Positions 47,219-56,687 are shown, numbered from the stretch's first letter. The stretch: DNA of 64,000 nt from Cellulosilyticum lentocellum DSM 5427 (GCF_000178835.2 NC_015275.1:4369001-4433000), one strand, 5' to 3'. Numbers and translations: made by a program. The notes: generated by a model not told the origin, from the letters alone.

Positions 47219-47611
47219 TTACTTAACCCCTGTAACATTTCCATTTACATCAACTGTATACTGTCCTTTACTCATATCAAGCATGCAAAACCTATTTCCC
47301 CACTTATCAACCACAACAGCACATTTCCCAATATCGATATCAAAAGGGCCATACTCAAGTTTTCCACCTGCATCTAGAAAAACCTCTAACGCACTTTTTA
47401 CTGATTCGACTTTAAAATTAACTTGCGGATTGTGTTCATTAACAAGTACAACTTCAGTTATGGCATCGCACATGCCAAGTCCGCATGAATAATCTGCTCT
47501 CCATAACAATCTAAGCCCAAGGGCATTTGAATAAAATGAAATACCATTATCAAGGTCATCAACATAAAAAGATACACAATCTACATTTTGAAATATGGAA
47601 CTATCCATCAT
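47219..47611 (-). CDS. VOC/glyoxalase-like protein
   Basis: A 130-residue protein with the paired beta-alpha-beta-beta-beta units of the vicinal oxygen chelate fold: VSFYVDDLDNGISFYSNALG and VKSALEVFLDAGGKLEYGPF, ending with GNRFCMLDMS. It may bind a small molecule or metal; residues typical of glyoxalase I are not all obvious. First gene of a small three-gene run (VOC, Dabb, GNAT). Confidence 0.85.
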   Translation of the reverse strand: MMDSSIFQNVDCVSFYVDDLDNGISFYSNALGLRLLWRADYSCGLGMCDAITEVVLVNEHNPQVNFKVESVKSALEVFLDAGGKLEYGPFDIDIGKCAVVVDKWGNRFCMLDMSKGQYTVDVNGNVTGVK

Positions 47612-47746
47612 GTTCCTCCTCTCTATTATTATATTGAGCCCAAGCTAATTTTTAGCTTCCCCATATGTAATCTTCTCCACAACTTCTAATTTACTTCATT
47701 CACTCGCTATAAATACCTTCGTATGCTGTATTACAAATTAAGTATT

Positions 47747-47774
47747 ATTATATCACAATAATCTTTATATTCAA
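47747..47774 (-). promoter_or_regulatory. Sigma-A-type promoter of the VOC-Dabb-GNAT run
   Basis: On the minus strand TTGAAT, 16-bp spacer, TATAAT, about 140 bp before the VOC start. Apart from this and the terminator at 47864, I see nothing else in the 47612-47965 gap. Confidence 0.6.
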
Positions 47775-47863
47775 ACATTACAGCCAGCTAAGAACTCTAG
47801 CTGCCACTCATACGATTTACCTTTAATTTATAAGTAATCACTTCCAACTCTACATGATAGATA

Positions 47864-47895
47864 TAAAAAAACAGGCTATCTAAGCCTGCTTTTTC
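47864..47895 (-). terminator. Intrinsic terminator of the ABC exporter operon
   Basis: CAGGC pairs with GCCTG, flanked by A and T runs (GCAGGCttagataGCCTG, then TTTTTT on the minus strand). Confidence 0.85.
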
Positions 47896-47965
47896 CTCTT
47901 TGTTAGGATTTTATACCCTAAAGTTCTTAGGTAAAATAGAATGCTTATCATTCTAGCTTCCATCA

Positions 47966-49759
47966 TTAACTATTAGATGTTACTGGAGAAGATTCTGCAA
48001 ATTGACTATTGTAAAGTGATTCATAGAAACCACCTTGTGCCATCAGTTCTTCATGGGTTCCTTTTTCTATAATATTTCCGTCTTTCATAACTAGAATTAA
48101 GTCCGCACTCCTAATGGTTGAAAGTCTATGCGCAATGACAAAGCTTGTTCTACCTTTCATGATGTTTCTCATTGCCTTTTGAAGGATCAGTTCAATTCTT
48201 GTATCTACTGAGCTTGTTGCTTCATCTAAAATTAAAATAGCTGGATCTGCTAATATAGCTCTAGCAATGGTTAACAGCTGTTTCTCCCCTTGTGAAATAT
48301 TAGATGCTTCCTCATTTAGCACCATATCATATCCATCTGGTAAGGTTTTAATAAAGTGATGGACATTAGCAACCTTGGCAGCCTCTATAATCTCTTCCCT
48401 CGTAGCGCCAAATCTTCCATACTCGATATTTTCAGCAATGGTACCTCTATACAACCAAGTGTCTTGTAGTACCATTCCAAAAAGACTTCTGAGGTCTTCT
48501 CTCTTCATGTCACGAATATCCACACCATCTATCTTAATAGAACCACCACTTACATCATAAAAACGCATAAGCAAATTAATGAGTGTTGTTTTTCCTGCAC
48601 CTGTTGGCCCTACAATAGCTACCATCTGACCACTTTTCACTTCTACATTTAAATCTTCAATTAGGGTAGCCCCTTCTTTATAACTAAACTTCACATGTTC
48701 AAAAGTTACATTTCCCTTAACATCTGTTAATTTAACAGTATTCTGTGCATCACTTACTTCTTCCTCTTCTTCTAAAAACTCAAAAACACGCTCTGCTGCT
48801 GCAAAAGCCGATTGAATCGCTGAAGAAAGCTGTGTAACTTGTGTAAGTGGTTGGTTAATCTGCCAAATATAACGGATAAAAGCTTGTAAATTCCCTACAG
48901 TTAGAGCCCCTCTGATGGTTAATATACCACCCATAACCCCTATAACAGCAATTCCTAAATAACTTACAAGCGATACTAAAGGTGACATGATACTTGAAAT
49001 AAACTGTGCCTTAAACCCTTCCTGACAAAGTTCTTCATTAATGCCTACAAATTCTTCTATGGCATCTTCTTGCTTACCATATAATTTAAGTTCATTAAAT
49101 CCCGTATACATCTCCTGTACAGCACCATTTAATTTCCCTAGTGCTTGTTGTTGATTATAAAATAATTGCTGAGATTTACCTACAATAAATTTAGATACTA
49201 GGTAGCTTAATGGTACAATAAGCGTAGCTACCAGGGCCATTTGAATATTAACAACATACATCATGCCAAGGGCAAGTGTAAGGGATAGCACTGAATTGAT
49301 AATTTGACTAAAGCTTTGTTGCATTGCATTAGAGATTGTATCAATATCATTAGTAATACGACTAAGTACCTCTCCAAAACTATTTTGATCAAAATAATTA
49401 ATAGGTAATTTTCTTATCTTGTTCTGCACGGCATTTCTTAAATCTCTCACCGTATTTTGAATCGCATTGGTTAATAAGAAACTTGCTACATACGTAAATA
49501 ACGTACTTAATACGTAAAGTACCCCTAATAGAATGAGGACTTTAATAATATAATCAAAATGAATACCTGCATTCTCTAGCCCTTTACTAATAGCTAATAC
49601 ATCCTCTGTGAGCTGCGTGATAATGAGCCCCTCTGTTCTTGGCGTAATGGCATTAATGACTGCAGCACCGATAATAAATAAAATGGCTCCTAAAAAAGGA
49701 ATCAAATAAGGTTTTAGAAAAGGAATGAGTTTTTTGATTGTTTCTTTAAAGTTTTTCAT
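47966..49759 (-). CDS. ABC exporter half, catalytic NBD (heterodimer partner B)
   Basis: A 597-residue type IV ABC half-transporter: six membrane spans (about 20-310), then a nucleotide-binding domain with Walker A GPTGAGKTTLINLL, signature ISQGEKQLL, and Walker B ILILDEATSSVDT with the catalytic Glu present. It forms a heterodimer with the product of the upstream gene, whose stop overlaps this start (ATGA). Such pairs (BmrCD, TM287/288) pump drugs or lipids outward. Controlled probably by the divergent MerR regulator. Confidence 0.92.
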   Translation of the reverse strand: MKNFKETIKKLIPFLKPYLIPFLGAILFIIGAAVINAITPRTEGLIITQLTEDVLAISKGLENAGIHFDYIIKVLILLGVLYVLSTLFTYVASFLLTNAIQNTVRDLRNAVQNKIRKLPINYFDQNSFGEVLSRITNDIDTISNAMQQSFSQIINSVLSLTLALGMMYVVNIQMALVATLIVPLSYLVSKFIVGKSQQLFYNQQQALGKLNGAVQEMYTGFNELKLYGKQEDAIEEFVGINEELCQEGFKAQFISSIMSPLVSLVSYLGIAVIGVMGGILTIRGALTVGNLQAFIRYIWQINQPLTQVTQLSSAIQSAFAAAERVFEFLEEEEEVSDAQNTVKLTDVKGNVTFEHVKFSYKEGATLIEDLNVEVKSGQMVAIVGPTGAGKTTLINLLMRFYDVSGGSIKIDGVDIRDMKREDLRSLFGMVLQDTWLYRGTIAENIEYGRFGATREEIIEAAKVANVHHFIKTLPDGYDMVLNEEASNISQGEKQLLTIARAILADPAILILDEATSSVDTRIELILQKAMRNIMKGRTSFVIAHRLSTIRSADLILVMKDGNIIEKGTHEELMAQGGFYESLYNSQFAESSPVTSNS

Positions 49760-51486
49760 AGCATTAACTCCTCCTTTGATAGCTGTGATAAAGCAATTTC
49801 TTTATAAATTTCACAATTTCTTAGTAGATCCTCATGTTTACCACTACCTACTACTTCTCCCTCATTGAGTACAATAATTTGGTCTGCTTCTATAATAGAA
49901 CCGATTCTTTGTGCCACTACTAATACAACAGCATGTGTTGTCTCTTCTTTAAGTTTTGCACGTAGGGTGGCATCTGTTTTAAAATCTAACGCAGAGAAAC
50001 TATCATCAAAAATATATATTTCTGGTTTCCTTACAATGGCCCTAGCAATAGATAATCTCTGCTTTTGCCCCCCTGACATATTCGCGCCACCTTCACTAAT
50101 AGGCTCCTCGAACTGCTTTGCTTTACGCTTAATAAAAGAATAAGCTTGTGCAACCTTTGTAGAGTGCTCTACCTCTTTGCTTGTTGCATCCTTCTTACCA
50201 AATCGAATGTTATTTGCAATGGTACCTGTAAATAATCTTGTCTTCTGTGGTATAAAACCTATTTTATTTCGTAGCGCTTTAAGATCATATTCCCTTACAT
50301 CTACACCATTTACCTTTACAGATCCTTCCGTTACATCATAAAATCTCGGAATTAAATTAATCAGTGTACTTTTACCACTTCCTGTACTTCCAATAAAGGC
50401 AACCATTTCTCCTTTTTTAGCAGTAAAACTAATATTACGTAGTACAGGTTCTTCTCCATCTGGATAAGTAAAGGTAACATGCTCAAACTCTACTAAACCT
50501 TGCTCTTTCGTTTCGGTTACACCATTTTCTGGGCTTACAATGATAGGCTTACATTCTAATAGTTCCTGAATACGATTTGCAGACACTTGCGCTTTAGGAT
50601 ACATAATAAATACCATTGAGAAAAGCATAATAGAGAACATAGCATGGAATAAATAGTCAATAAAAGCTACTAATTCACCTACTTGAAGTGCCCCTAAGCT
50701 GATCATCTGACTGGATATTCCAAAAATTGCAATAATAGCTATATTAAGCATTAAGAAGAAAGTAGGCTGTGAAATAGCCATGAGCTTAAATAATTTTTTA
50801 GATACCCTTGCATAGTCTTCATTGGTATCTGAAAAGCGTTCATTTTCATGGTCATCATTTCCAAAGGCACGAATCACCCTGATACCTGTTAAATTTTCTC
50901 TTGAAATACGGTTAAGTCTATCTAGTCTATTTTGTTGGTTCTCTGAAAGTGGGCCTGATAGCTTCGCAATAATCACTACTCCTAATATGATAAAGGGAAT
51001 AGTAGCGGCTAAAACCCCTGATAAAGCTAAATTTGTCCGTACAATCATCACAACACTTACTAGGAACATAATGGGCGTTAAAAGTGCCATTCTGAGTAAA
51101 GTATTTGTAAATTGTAAAATTTGAAATGCATCATTGGTGGTTCTCGTAATCATTGAAGAAACACCGAAAGCATCATACTCGCTATGAGAAAATTCTTGTG
51201 CTTTTTTAAAAATATCATTTCGTATATCACGAGTAATATTGGTTGATATTTTAGATGAACAGTAGCCAAGCAGTATAGTGCCTAGTACACCAATAACTGA
51301 GATAATAGCCATAACAGTGCCCATTTGATAAATATAGGGTATGTTACCCACAGCAATCCCATTATCAATAATCTTAGCCATAATGGTTGGTATGCCAAGC
51401 TCTACAAGTGCGAAACCAAAAACTGAAATAATATTTAAGCACACAAGAAGCTTATAATTTTTTAAATAGCTTAAAATGAGTCTCAT
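49756..51486 (-). CDS. ABC exporter half with degenerate Walker B (heterodimer partner A)
   Basis: A 576-residue half-transporter: six spans, then an NBD with Walker A GSTGSGKSTLINLI, signature MSGGQKQRLSIA, and Walker B IYIFDDSFSALD. The second acidic residue is Asp instead of the catalytic Glu, as in the inactive site of asymmetric heterodimers. RBS AAAGGAGG precedes ATG 51486. Its promoter (51545-51575) has the 19-bp spacer typical of MerR-activated genes. Confidence 0.92.
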   Translation of the reverse strand: MRLILSYLKNYKLLVCLNIISVFGFALVELGIPTIMAKIIDNGIAVGNIPYIYQMGTVMAIISVIGVLGTILLGYCSSKISTNITRDIRNDIFKKAQEFSHSEYDAFGVSSMITRTTNDAFQILQFTNTLLRMALLTPIMFLVSVVMIVRTNLALSGVLAATIPFIILGVVIIAKLSGPLSENQQNRLDRLNRISRENLTGIRVIRAFGNDDHENERFSDTNEDYARVSKKLFKLMAISQPTFFLMLNIAIIAIFGISSQMISLGALQVGELVAFIDYLFHAMFSIMLFSMVFIMYPKAQVSANRIQELLECKPIIVSPENGVTETKEQGLVEFEHVTFTYPDGEEPVLRNISFTAKKGEMVAFIGSTGSGKSTLINLIPRFYDVTEGSVKVNGVDVREYDLKALRNKIGFIPQKTRLFTGTIANNIRFGKKDATSKEVEHSTKVAQAYSFIKRKAKQFEEPISEGGANMSGGQKQRLSIARAIVRKPEIYIFDDSFSALDFKTDATLRAKLKEETTHAVVLVVAQRIGSIIEADQIIVLNEGEVVGSGKHEDLLRNCEIYKEIALSQLSKEELML

Positions 51487-51544
51487 ATTGTTATACCTCC
51501 TTTTATATTTGACTTGCTTTTTAAATAGTTTTCATCATTATTGT

Positions 51545-51575
51545 ATGTTAAACTATACAGTAACCATACAGTCAA
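51545..51575 (-). promoter_or_regulatory. MerR-type promoter/operator with 19-bp spacer
   Basis: On the minus strand TTGACT (51575-51570), 19-bp spacer (51569-51551), TAACAT (51550-51545). The spacer holds an imperfect dyad ACTGTATGG...CTGTATAGT. An over-long spacer with a dyad is the hallmark of MerR-activated promoters; it faces the exporter genes and lies just upstream of the MerR gene. Confidence 0.85.
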
Positions 51576-51590
51576 GAGGAGATTATTTAT

Positions 51591-52433
51591 ATGGACAAAA
51601 AATTAGAAATTTACTTCACAACAGGTGAATTTGCTAAGCTTTGTGGCGTAAAAAAACAAACCTTATTTCATTATGATGAAATCGGCTTATTCTCTCCTAC
51701 TCTTGTTAAAGAAAATGGCTATCGCTACTATTCGTATCGTCAACTTTACACTTTTACAATGATTCTTACACTCAAGAACCTTCACATGCCTTTAAAGGAT
51801 ATTAAGACCTATCTTGATACACGTACGCCCGAAAACTATATACAGCTTCTAGAAGAAAAGCTATCTGAAGTAGATTCTGCTATAGCTGACCTCACTGAAA
51901 TAAAAAACCGTCTTACTACTGCTACCCACCATACGGTGTTAGCACTTAACACAAGGCACGCTCAAACAGTCTTGGTAGAACAAGATGAAGAATATCTTAT
52001 TGTTAGTTCTAATTTAAGCTCTGCTACACACAAGGAATTCTCAACTTATATGCTAGAATACATTCAATTTTGTAAAAAGTATGCTTTAACGACTCATGAT
52101 TCACTCGGGACACTTATTAAATTTGAAGATATAGCAAGTGGCCTTCAGGATTGTTTTACAAGCCTCTATGCCAAAACTCACGATACCACTATTCCATCCA
52201 TTATCATTAAACCTAGAGGCTTATATGCTGTTACTTATCATCATGGAAGCTATGAAACGACACATGAAACATATAAGAAAATTCTAGAATTTATTCAAAG
52301 GCACCATCTTGAAGTCGGTGAATTCTTTTATGAGGATTATTTAATAGATGATATTGCCTCTTGTAAACCCGATGATTTTGTAACGCGTATTATGATTCAA
52401 ATAAAAGAGATGCCTTTACAAACTAGCGTATAA
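51591..52433 (+). CDS. MerR-family multidrug-type regulator
   Basis: A 280-residue regulator. The N-terminal winged helix reads [28 protein letters not shown], then a dimer coiled coil (about 80-120), and a C-terminal GyrI-like/BmrR-type ligand-binding domain ([21 protein letters not shown]). It likely binds a hydrophobic compound and activates the divergent ABC exporter genes by twisting the 19-bp-spacer promoter. RBS AGAGGAG lies 9 bases before the ATG. Confidence 0.92.
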   Translation: MDKKLEIYFTTGEFAKLCGVKKQTLFHYDEIGLFSPTLVKENGYRYYSYRQLYTFTMILTLKNLHMPLKDIKTYLDTRTPENYIQLLEEKLSEVDSAIADLTEIKNRLTTATHHTVLALNTRHAQTVLVEQDEEYLIVSSNLSSATHKEFSTYMLEYIQFCKKYALTTHDSLGTLIKFEDIASGLQDCFTSLYAKTHDTTIPSIIIKPRGLYAVTYHHGSYETTHETYKKILEFIQRHHLEVGEFFYEDYLIDDIASCKPDDFVTRIMIQIKEMPLQTSV

Positions 52434-52477
52434 AAAGCCTTATATTTCCCCTCCAAGTCTGGGAAAATATAAGGCTT
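52434..52477. terminator. Bidirectional intrinsic terminator
   Basis: AAGCCTTATATTTCCC pairs with GGGAAAATATAAGGCTT around a 10-base loop, between the convergent MerR and TrpZ-like genes. Confidence 0.9.
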
Positions 52478-52482
52478 CTATC

Positions 52483-53277
52483 TTATGCTAATAAAATTCT
52501 ATCATTATCTAATTCTTTATGACTTTCCTTTTTAAATAAAGCTAATACATCTGGTACTGTCATATTAGCTCTTTGTTCTCCTTTAATATCTAGTACAATA
52601 CTGCCACTATCCATCATAATGGTTCTATTTCCCAAATCTAAAGCAGATTGAATGTTATGGGTAATCATCATCGTTGTAATCTGATGCTCCTTAACGATTT
52701 CCTTTGTAATCTTAAGTACCTTATCAGCTGTACCAGGGTCTAGGGCTGCTGTATGTTCATCTAAAAGTAAAAGTTTTGGTGTTACTAGGGTACTCATCAG
52801 CAAGGTCACTGCTTGTCTTTGCCCACCAGAGAGAAGTCCCATTTTAGTCTTCATCCTGTCTTCAAGTCCTAGATCTAATTCTGCTAACCTTTCTCTAAAA
52901 AGTGCTTTTTCTTTACTACTCATTCCAAAGCTAACTCTCTTACTCGTGCTACGTGAGTATGATAAAAGCAGATTTTCTTCAATAGTCATAGAAGGAGCTG
53001 TTCCTTTAAGTGGGTCTTGAAAAAGCCTTCCTATATTTCTAGCTCTTTTGTATTCCTTTTCAAAGGTAATATACTTCCCATCTAAAATGATTTCTCCTTC
53101 ATCAGAAAGAAAGTCTCCCGCAATCAAATTGAATAAAGTAGATTTACCAGCACCATTGGAACCAATCATCGTTACGAAATCGCCTGGTTCTAGGTGTAAA
53201 CTTACATCATTCATTGCTACCTTCTCATTGACAGTTCCTTTATTGAAGGTCTTACTTAAGTTATTAATTTTTAGCAT
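52483..53277 (-). CDS. trpZ: ABC transporter ATPase, TrpZ-like
   Basis: A 264-residue ATPase with Walker A GSNGAGKSTLFNLIAG, signature LLSGGQRQAVTLL and Walker B LLLLDEHTAALDP. It powers the permease encoded upstream, with which it overlaps by 7 bp. Together with the binding lipoprotein at 54342 it forms the TrpXYZ-type system, known in Firmicutes to be under tryptophan T-box control. Symbol given by analogy to that system. Confidence 0.85.
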   Translation of the reverse strand: MLKINNLSKTFNKGTVNEKVAMNDVSLHLEPGDFVTMIGSNGAGKSTLFNLIAGDFLSDEGEIILDGKYITFEKEYKRARNIGRLFQDPLKGTAPSMTIEENLLLSYSRSTSKRVSFGMSSKEKALFRERLAELDLGLEDRMKTKMGLLSGGQRQAVTLLMSTLVTPKLLLLDEHTAALDPGTADKVLKITKEIVKEHQITTMMITHNIQSALDLGNRTIMMDSGSIVLDIKGEQRANMTVPDVLALFKKESHKELDNDRILLA

Positions 53278-54197
53278 TCGGTGTCCTTCCTCCCTCTGAT
53301 TCTCTTGGATTTACTTACACTTACTTGTATGTACTTTTGTATAACAGGATAAGAAATAGCAATACCTACTATAATAGCAGAAATAAGTTTCATACTAGAT
53401 GCTGTAATATTAACTGCTAATGCTGCAGCAATAATAATTCTATAAATAATAGAGCCTAAAACAGCAGCAAATATATTAACTGGAATAGATCTTCTCTTTA
53501 CAAAGATATCTACAATCACCTCTCCTATAATTAAGGATGCTATCCCTATAACAACCATACCTGTTCCCATCCCTGCATCCGCAAAGGATTGCTTTTGAGC
53601 AATAAGTGCTCCTGAAGTTGCTACTAGTGCATTAGCAAGAGCAAGTCCAATAATCTTCATTAAGTCTACATTAATAGATGAAGCTCTTACCATTGCCTCA
53701 TTATCGCCTGTGGCCCTAATGGAAAGGCCTAGCTTAGTAAATAAAAATAGTCCTAAAATAATACAAACCACTACTACTACCACAAGTCCTACAATCATAA
53801 CACCTTGATTACCAAATAGGGCTTTGGCATAGGTGAAAATAGTATCTGAACCTAGAAGAGGAACATTAGACTTTTCCTTCATAACCATAATATTAATGGA
53901 GTATAAACCTGTCATGGTTAAAATACCTGCAAGTATTGGTTGTACCTTCAATTTAGTTTGCAGCGTAGCTGTTACCATTCCAGCTAAAACACCTGCTCCC
54001 ATGGCAAGTAAAATCCCTAAAACAGGATGTCCCGCTACAACACAAATAGCAGATACAGCAGCCCCTAAAGTAAAACTACCATCTACTGTTAGATCTGGAA
54101 TATCCAATATTCTATAGGAAATAAATAGTCCCAAAGTCATCAGCGTATACAGTAACCCCAGCTCCACTGCTGAAGTAATAGCTATCATATTCATCAT
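53271..54197 (-). CDS. trpY: ABC transporter permease, TrpY-like
   Basis: A 308-residue membrane protein with about nine spans, of the branched-chain amino acid/ABC_sub_bind permease type (LGLFISYRILDIPDLTVDGS; LSIRATGDNEAMVRASSIN). It moves the ligand captured by the TrpX-like lipoprotein across the membrane. A strong hairpin (54247-54292) lies between it and the binding-protein gene and probably lowers its expression relative to that gene. Confidence 0.85.
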   Translation of the reverse strand: MMNMIAITSAVELGLLYTLMTLGLFISYRILDIPDLTVDGSFTLGAAVSAICVVAGHPVLGILLAMGAGVLAGMVTATLQTKLKVQPILAGILTMTGLYSINIMVMKEKSNVPLLGSDTIFTYAKALFGNQGVMIVGLVVVVVVCIILGLFLFTKLGLSIRATGDNEAMVRASSINVDLMKIIGLALANALVATSGALIAQKQSFADAGMGTGMVVIGIASLIIGEVIVDIFVKRRSIPVNIFAAVLGSIIYRIIIAAALAVNITASSMKLISAIIVGIAISYPVIQKYIQVSVSKSKRIRGRKDTEC

Positions 54198-54246
54198 CTA
54201 GTCTCCTTTTATAATATTGTTATTCATCCTTTTATATTTTATATAC

Positions 54247-54292
54247 CAAAAGATGAATTAAGCTTATAACTCAAGTTTAATTCATCTTTTGA
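54247..54292 (-). terminator. Intercistronic terminator-like hairpin (trpX-trpY gap)
   Basis: CAAAAGATGAATTAA pairs with TTAATTCATCTTTTG, with inner AAG/CTT pairing. The T-run is short, so partial read-through is likely. Confidence 0.7.
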
Positions 54293-54341
54293 TGATAATC
54301 AATTTTTATTATACTAACTATTCTAATTCTTAGTTAACAAG

Positions 54342-55349
54342 TTATTCTACGATAGTTGCACCTTCTGAATCTGCTGGTGCACCGATTGCAGTAGCTGTTG
54401 TTTTATTAATTACTTTATAGAAATTATCAAGAGTAGCTACTGGGATTTCTGAAATAGATGTACCATTTAATACTTGTGCTGCCATTTCACCTGTTTTCTT
54501 TCCAAGATCTTCATAGTTGATACCTACTGTTGCATATCCACCATCAGCTACCATTGAATCTGCTCCTACATAAACTGGAATGCCTGCTGTTTTACCTACT
54601 TCTGCTAAAACCGGCATAGCTGAAGCAATACCGTTATCGATAGGTGTATAAATAGCATCTACTTTACCTGCTAAGATTTCTGCTGCTTGTTGAAGCTCTG
54701 ATGTGTTAGTAATAGTACTTTCTTCATATGTAAAACCGTACTTGTCAGCAAGTGCTTTTGCCTCTTCAATAACAGATTGTGAATTTGTTTCGCTTGCTGT
54801 GTAAAGGAAACCAATTGTTTTAACATCTGGTGTAAGTTCTTTGCAAAGTTCAAATACTTGATCTACTGGGATAGCATCTGAAGTCCCTGTTACATTGCTT
54901 GTTGGTGCTTCCATATTCTCTACTAATTTTGCTCCAAGTGGGTCTGTTACTGCTGAGAAAATAATAGGTATATCTGTAGTTGCTGAAGCTACTGATTGAG
55001 CCGCTGGTGTAGCAATTGCTATAATAATATCTGCTTTATCTCCAACGAATTTACTAGCGATAGAGTTTAAGTTAGATTGATCTGCTTGTGCATTTTGGTA
55101 ATCGATTGTAATATTTTGCCCCTCTACAAAACCTTGCTCTGCAAGAGCCCTTATCGTACTTTCTCTAATAGTATCAAGACTTGGATGCTCTACGTATTGA
55201 ACGATGGCTACCTTTTTCATTCCTTCTTTAGCTTCAGTACTTGGTGCTGCTGCTACTTCACCACTGCTAGCCGTACTATTATTCCCACAACCTGCTGTAA
55301 GCCCCAGTAATAAACCTAATGCTACTATTTTTGCTACACTCTTTTTCAT
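54342..55349 (-). CDS. trpX: ABC substrate-binding lipoprotein, TrpX-like
   Basis: A 335-residue lipoprotein of the ABC_sub_bind family. Lipobox TAGC puts the lipidated Cys at residue 21. Typical segments are KKVAIVQYVEHPSLDTIRES, IIFSAVTDPLGAKLV and YTASETNSQSVIEEAK. It binds the transported amino acid outside. The start is ATG 55349, after GGGAGGA; an in-frame ATG at 55364 lies before that site. The T-box leader directly upstream ties the operon to tRNA charging, probably tRNA-Trp. Confidence 0.85.
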   Translation of the reverse strand: MKKSVAKIVALGLLLGLTAGCGNNSTASSGEVAAAPSTEAKEGMKKVAIVQYVEHPSLDTIRESTIRALAEQGFVEGQNITIDYQNAQADQSNLNSIASKFVGDKADIIIAIATPAAQSVASATTDIPIIFSAVTDPLGAKLVENMEAPTSNVTGTSDAIPVDQVFELCKELTPDVKTIGFLYTASETNSQSVIEEAKALADKYGFTYEESTITNTSELQQAAEILAGKVDAIYTPIDNGIASAMPVLAEVGKTAGIPVYVGADSMVADGGYATVGINYEDLGKKTGEMAAQVLNGTSISEIPVATLDNFYKVINKTTATAIGAPADSEGATIVE

Positions 55350-55382
55350 ATTAATTCCTCCCATTTTTTCACTATTTTTGAC

Positions 55383-55668
55383 AACTAAAAAAGCACCTAT
55401 CCTTATAACAAAGGACAGATGCGTTCATCTGCGGTACCACCTTAATTGACATACAAAATATGCCCACCTCACTAGAATGCTAATACATTCTTGACCTGTG
55501 ATAACGCTGGTCTTGCGTCTAGGATACTAAGGCTAATCACCTTTTCACCTCACCCTCTAGGGTCCATTTGTCTGATTCGCTTTCTATCAGGCTCTCACCT
55601 TCCCTGACTCTCTTTAAGTGCGCTATACAGTTTTATCTCCCTATCAACGGTTTACTTTTATTAATTTG
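55383..55668 (-). promoter_or_regulatory. T-box riboswitch, probable tryptophan specificity
   Basis: The minus-strand leader has all main T-box parts: stem I apex AGAGAG...GGTGAGAGCC (55600-55590), a specifier region CAAATGGACCCT in which TGG (55566-55564) is followed by A and then CCCT that can pair with the 5' AGGG, the T-box AAGGTGGTACCGCA (55444-55431), and a terminator (arms 55422-55411 and 55404-55393, then TTTTTT). Uncharged tRNA pairing with TGG and the bulge would block the terminator and turn on the ABC genes. ATG (Met), shifted by one base, is the alternative specifier. Confidence 0.92.
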
Positions 55669-55739
55669 TTGTTAGTATACTCCTGCATTTTAAATTTGTC
55701 AAAATATTTTTTAATAGTTTTTAATTTTATGTTGTCACC

Positions 55740-55768
55740 TTGCTTTATTTTCCAATCTATGGTATGAT
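55740..55768 (+). promoter_or_regulatory. Sigma-A-type promoter
   Basis: TTGCTT, 17-bp spacer, TATGAT; transcription would start near 55775 and give a leader of about 136 bases before the gene at 55911. Confidence 0.65.
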
Positions 55769-55830
55769 AAATGAAATAATCAAAATAAACTAAATTTAAT
55801 AGAATAATAAACTAAAGAACCGTCTTGTAT

Positions 55831-55890
55831 AAGAAGGGCTTTTCGTATTGTGCTAAGTGCATGGATATAAAAAGTCCTTCTTATTTTTTT
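55831..55890 (+). promoter_or_regulatory. Leader hairpin followed by T-run, candidate attenuator
   Basis: AAGAAGGGCTTTT (55831-55843) pairs with AAAAGTCCTTCTT (55870-55882) with one G-T pair, followed by ATTTTTTT. It is an intrinsic-terminator shape placed before the ribosome binding site, with a 26-base loop. Confidence 0.65.
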
Positions 55891-55910
55891 ATCGAAAGGA
55901 GCGATCAGAG

Positions 55911-56687
55911 ATGGAATTGGTAGGAAAAGCAATCAAACATGTTACATTTGGAAGAGGAGTTATAACAAATAGGACTGACAATATTCTTACGGTTGATTTT
56001 GCAGGTAATCATAAGAAATTTCTATTTCCAGATGCCTTCTCTCGTTTTATTTCTATAACGGACGAAGAAGGACAAGCCTATGTAGGCAAGATTTTAGATG
56101 ATATATCAAAGATTAAAAATGCAGAGCAACTTGAGCAAGAACGTTTACAAAGAATGCTCTTCTTGAAAGTAGCCCCTGAATCACAAGCAGCATTTGGTTT
56201 TATGGAAAATAGCCGTAACACCGTTTTAAAGTCATGGTCAGTTTTTGCAGGTAATTATTTAAGTGGATACTCTAAAGGAACCCCTAAGGTACCAACCAGA
56301 CTCAAATTAAATTCTGCTTGCTTACTCACGGAATGTCCAGCTGGATGCCTCGAAGAAGAACGCCGTATTATCGGTGCATTTATGGTCAAGGATGATTTCG
56401 AAGGTAAGTACTGTGAAGACGGAATTATCCCAAGCCATGAGACTTATAGGATTTTACTTAATGATAAAGATGGTGAACTTCTTTTTTGGGATTATTTTTC
56501 ATCAACTACACGTTCTCCAAGATGGGGCAGAATGGAAATGAAATATTTTTCTAACCTTCAAATGAAATGTATCTTAAATGATATGCAAAAAATTATCACA
56601 GATCCATTGCAGCGAGAAACTGCTTCTAATTTTTATCGATACTTCTGTAAAGTTAACCGCCTAAGTACCACAGAAGAAGAATCATAA
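55911..56687 (+). CDS. Conserved-looking protein of unknown function
   Basis: A 258-residue soluble protein. The N-terminus LVGKAIKHVTFGRGVITNRT resembles small SH3-like beta folds found at the front of some nucleic-acid-related proteins. The middle holds a cysteine cluster (SACLLTECPAGCLEEE) and the end FSSTTRSPRWGRMEMKYFSN. I do not recognise the family. The start is ATG 55911, 10 bases after AAAGGAG; the frame is open back to a GTG at 55857, inside the leader hairpin. Expression seems to depend on read-through of the leader terminator. Confidence 0.75.
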   Translation: MELVGKAIKHVTFGRGVITNRTDNILTVDFAGNHKKFLFPDAFSRFISITDEEGQAYVGKILDDISKIKNAEQLEQERLQRMLFLKVAPESQAAFGFMENSRNTVLKSWSVFAGNYLSGYSKGTPKVPTRLKLNSACLLTECPAGCLEEERRIIGAFMVKDDFEGKYCEDGIIPSHETYRILLNDKDGELLFWDYFSSTTRSPRWGRMEMKYFSNLQMKCILNDMQKIITDPLQRETASNFYRYFCKVNRLSTTEEES

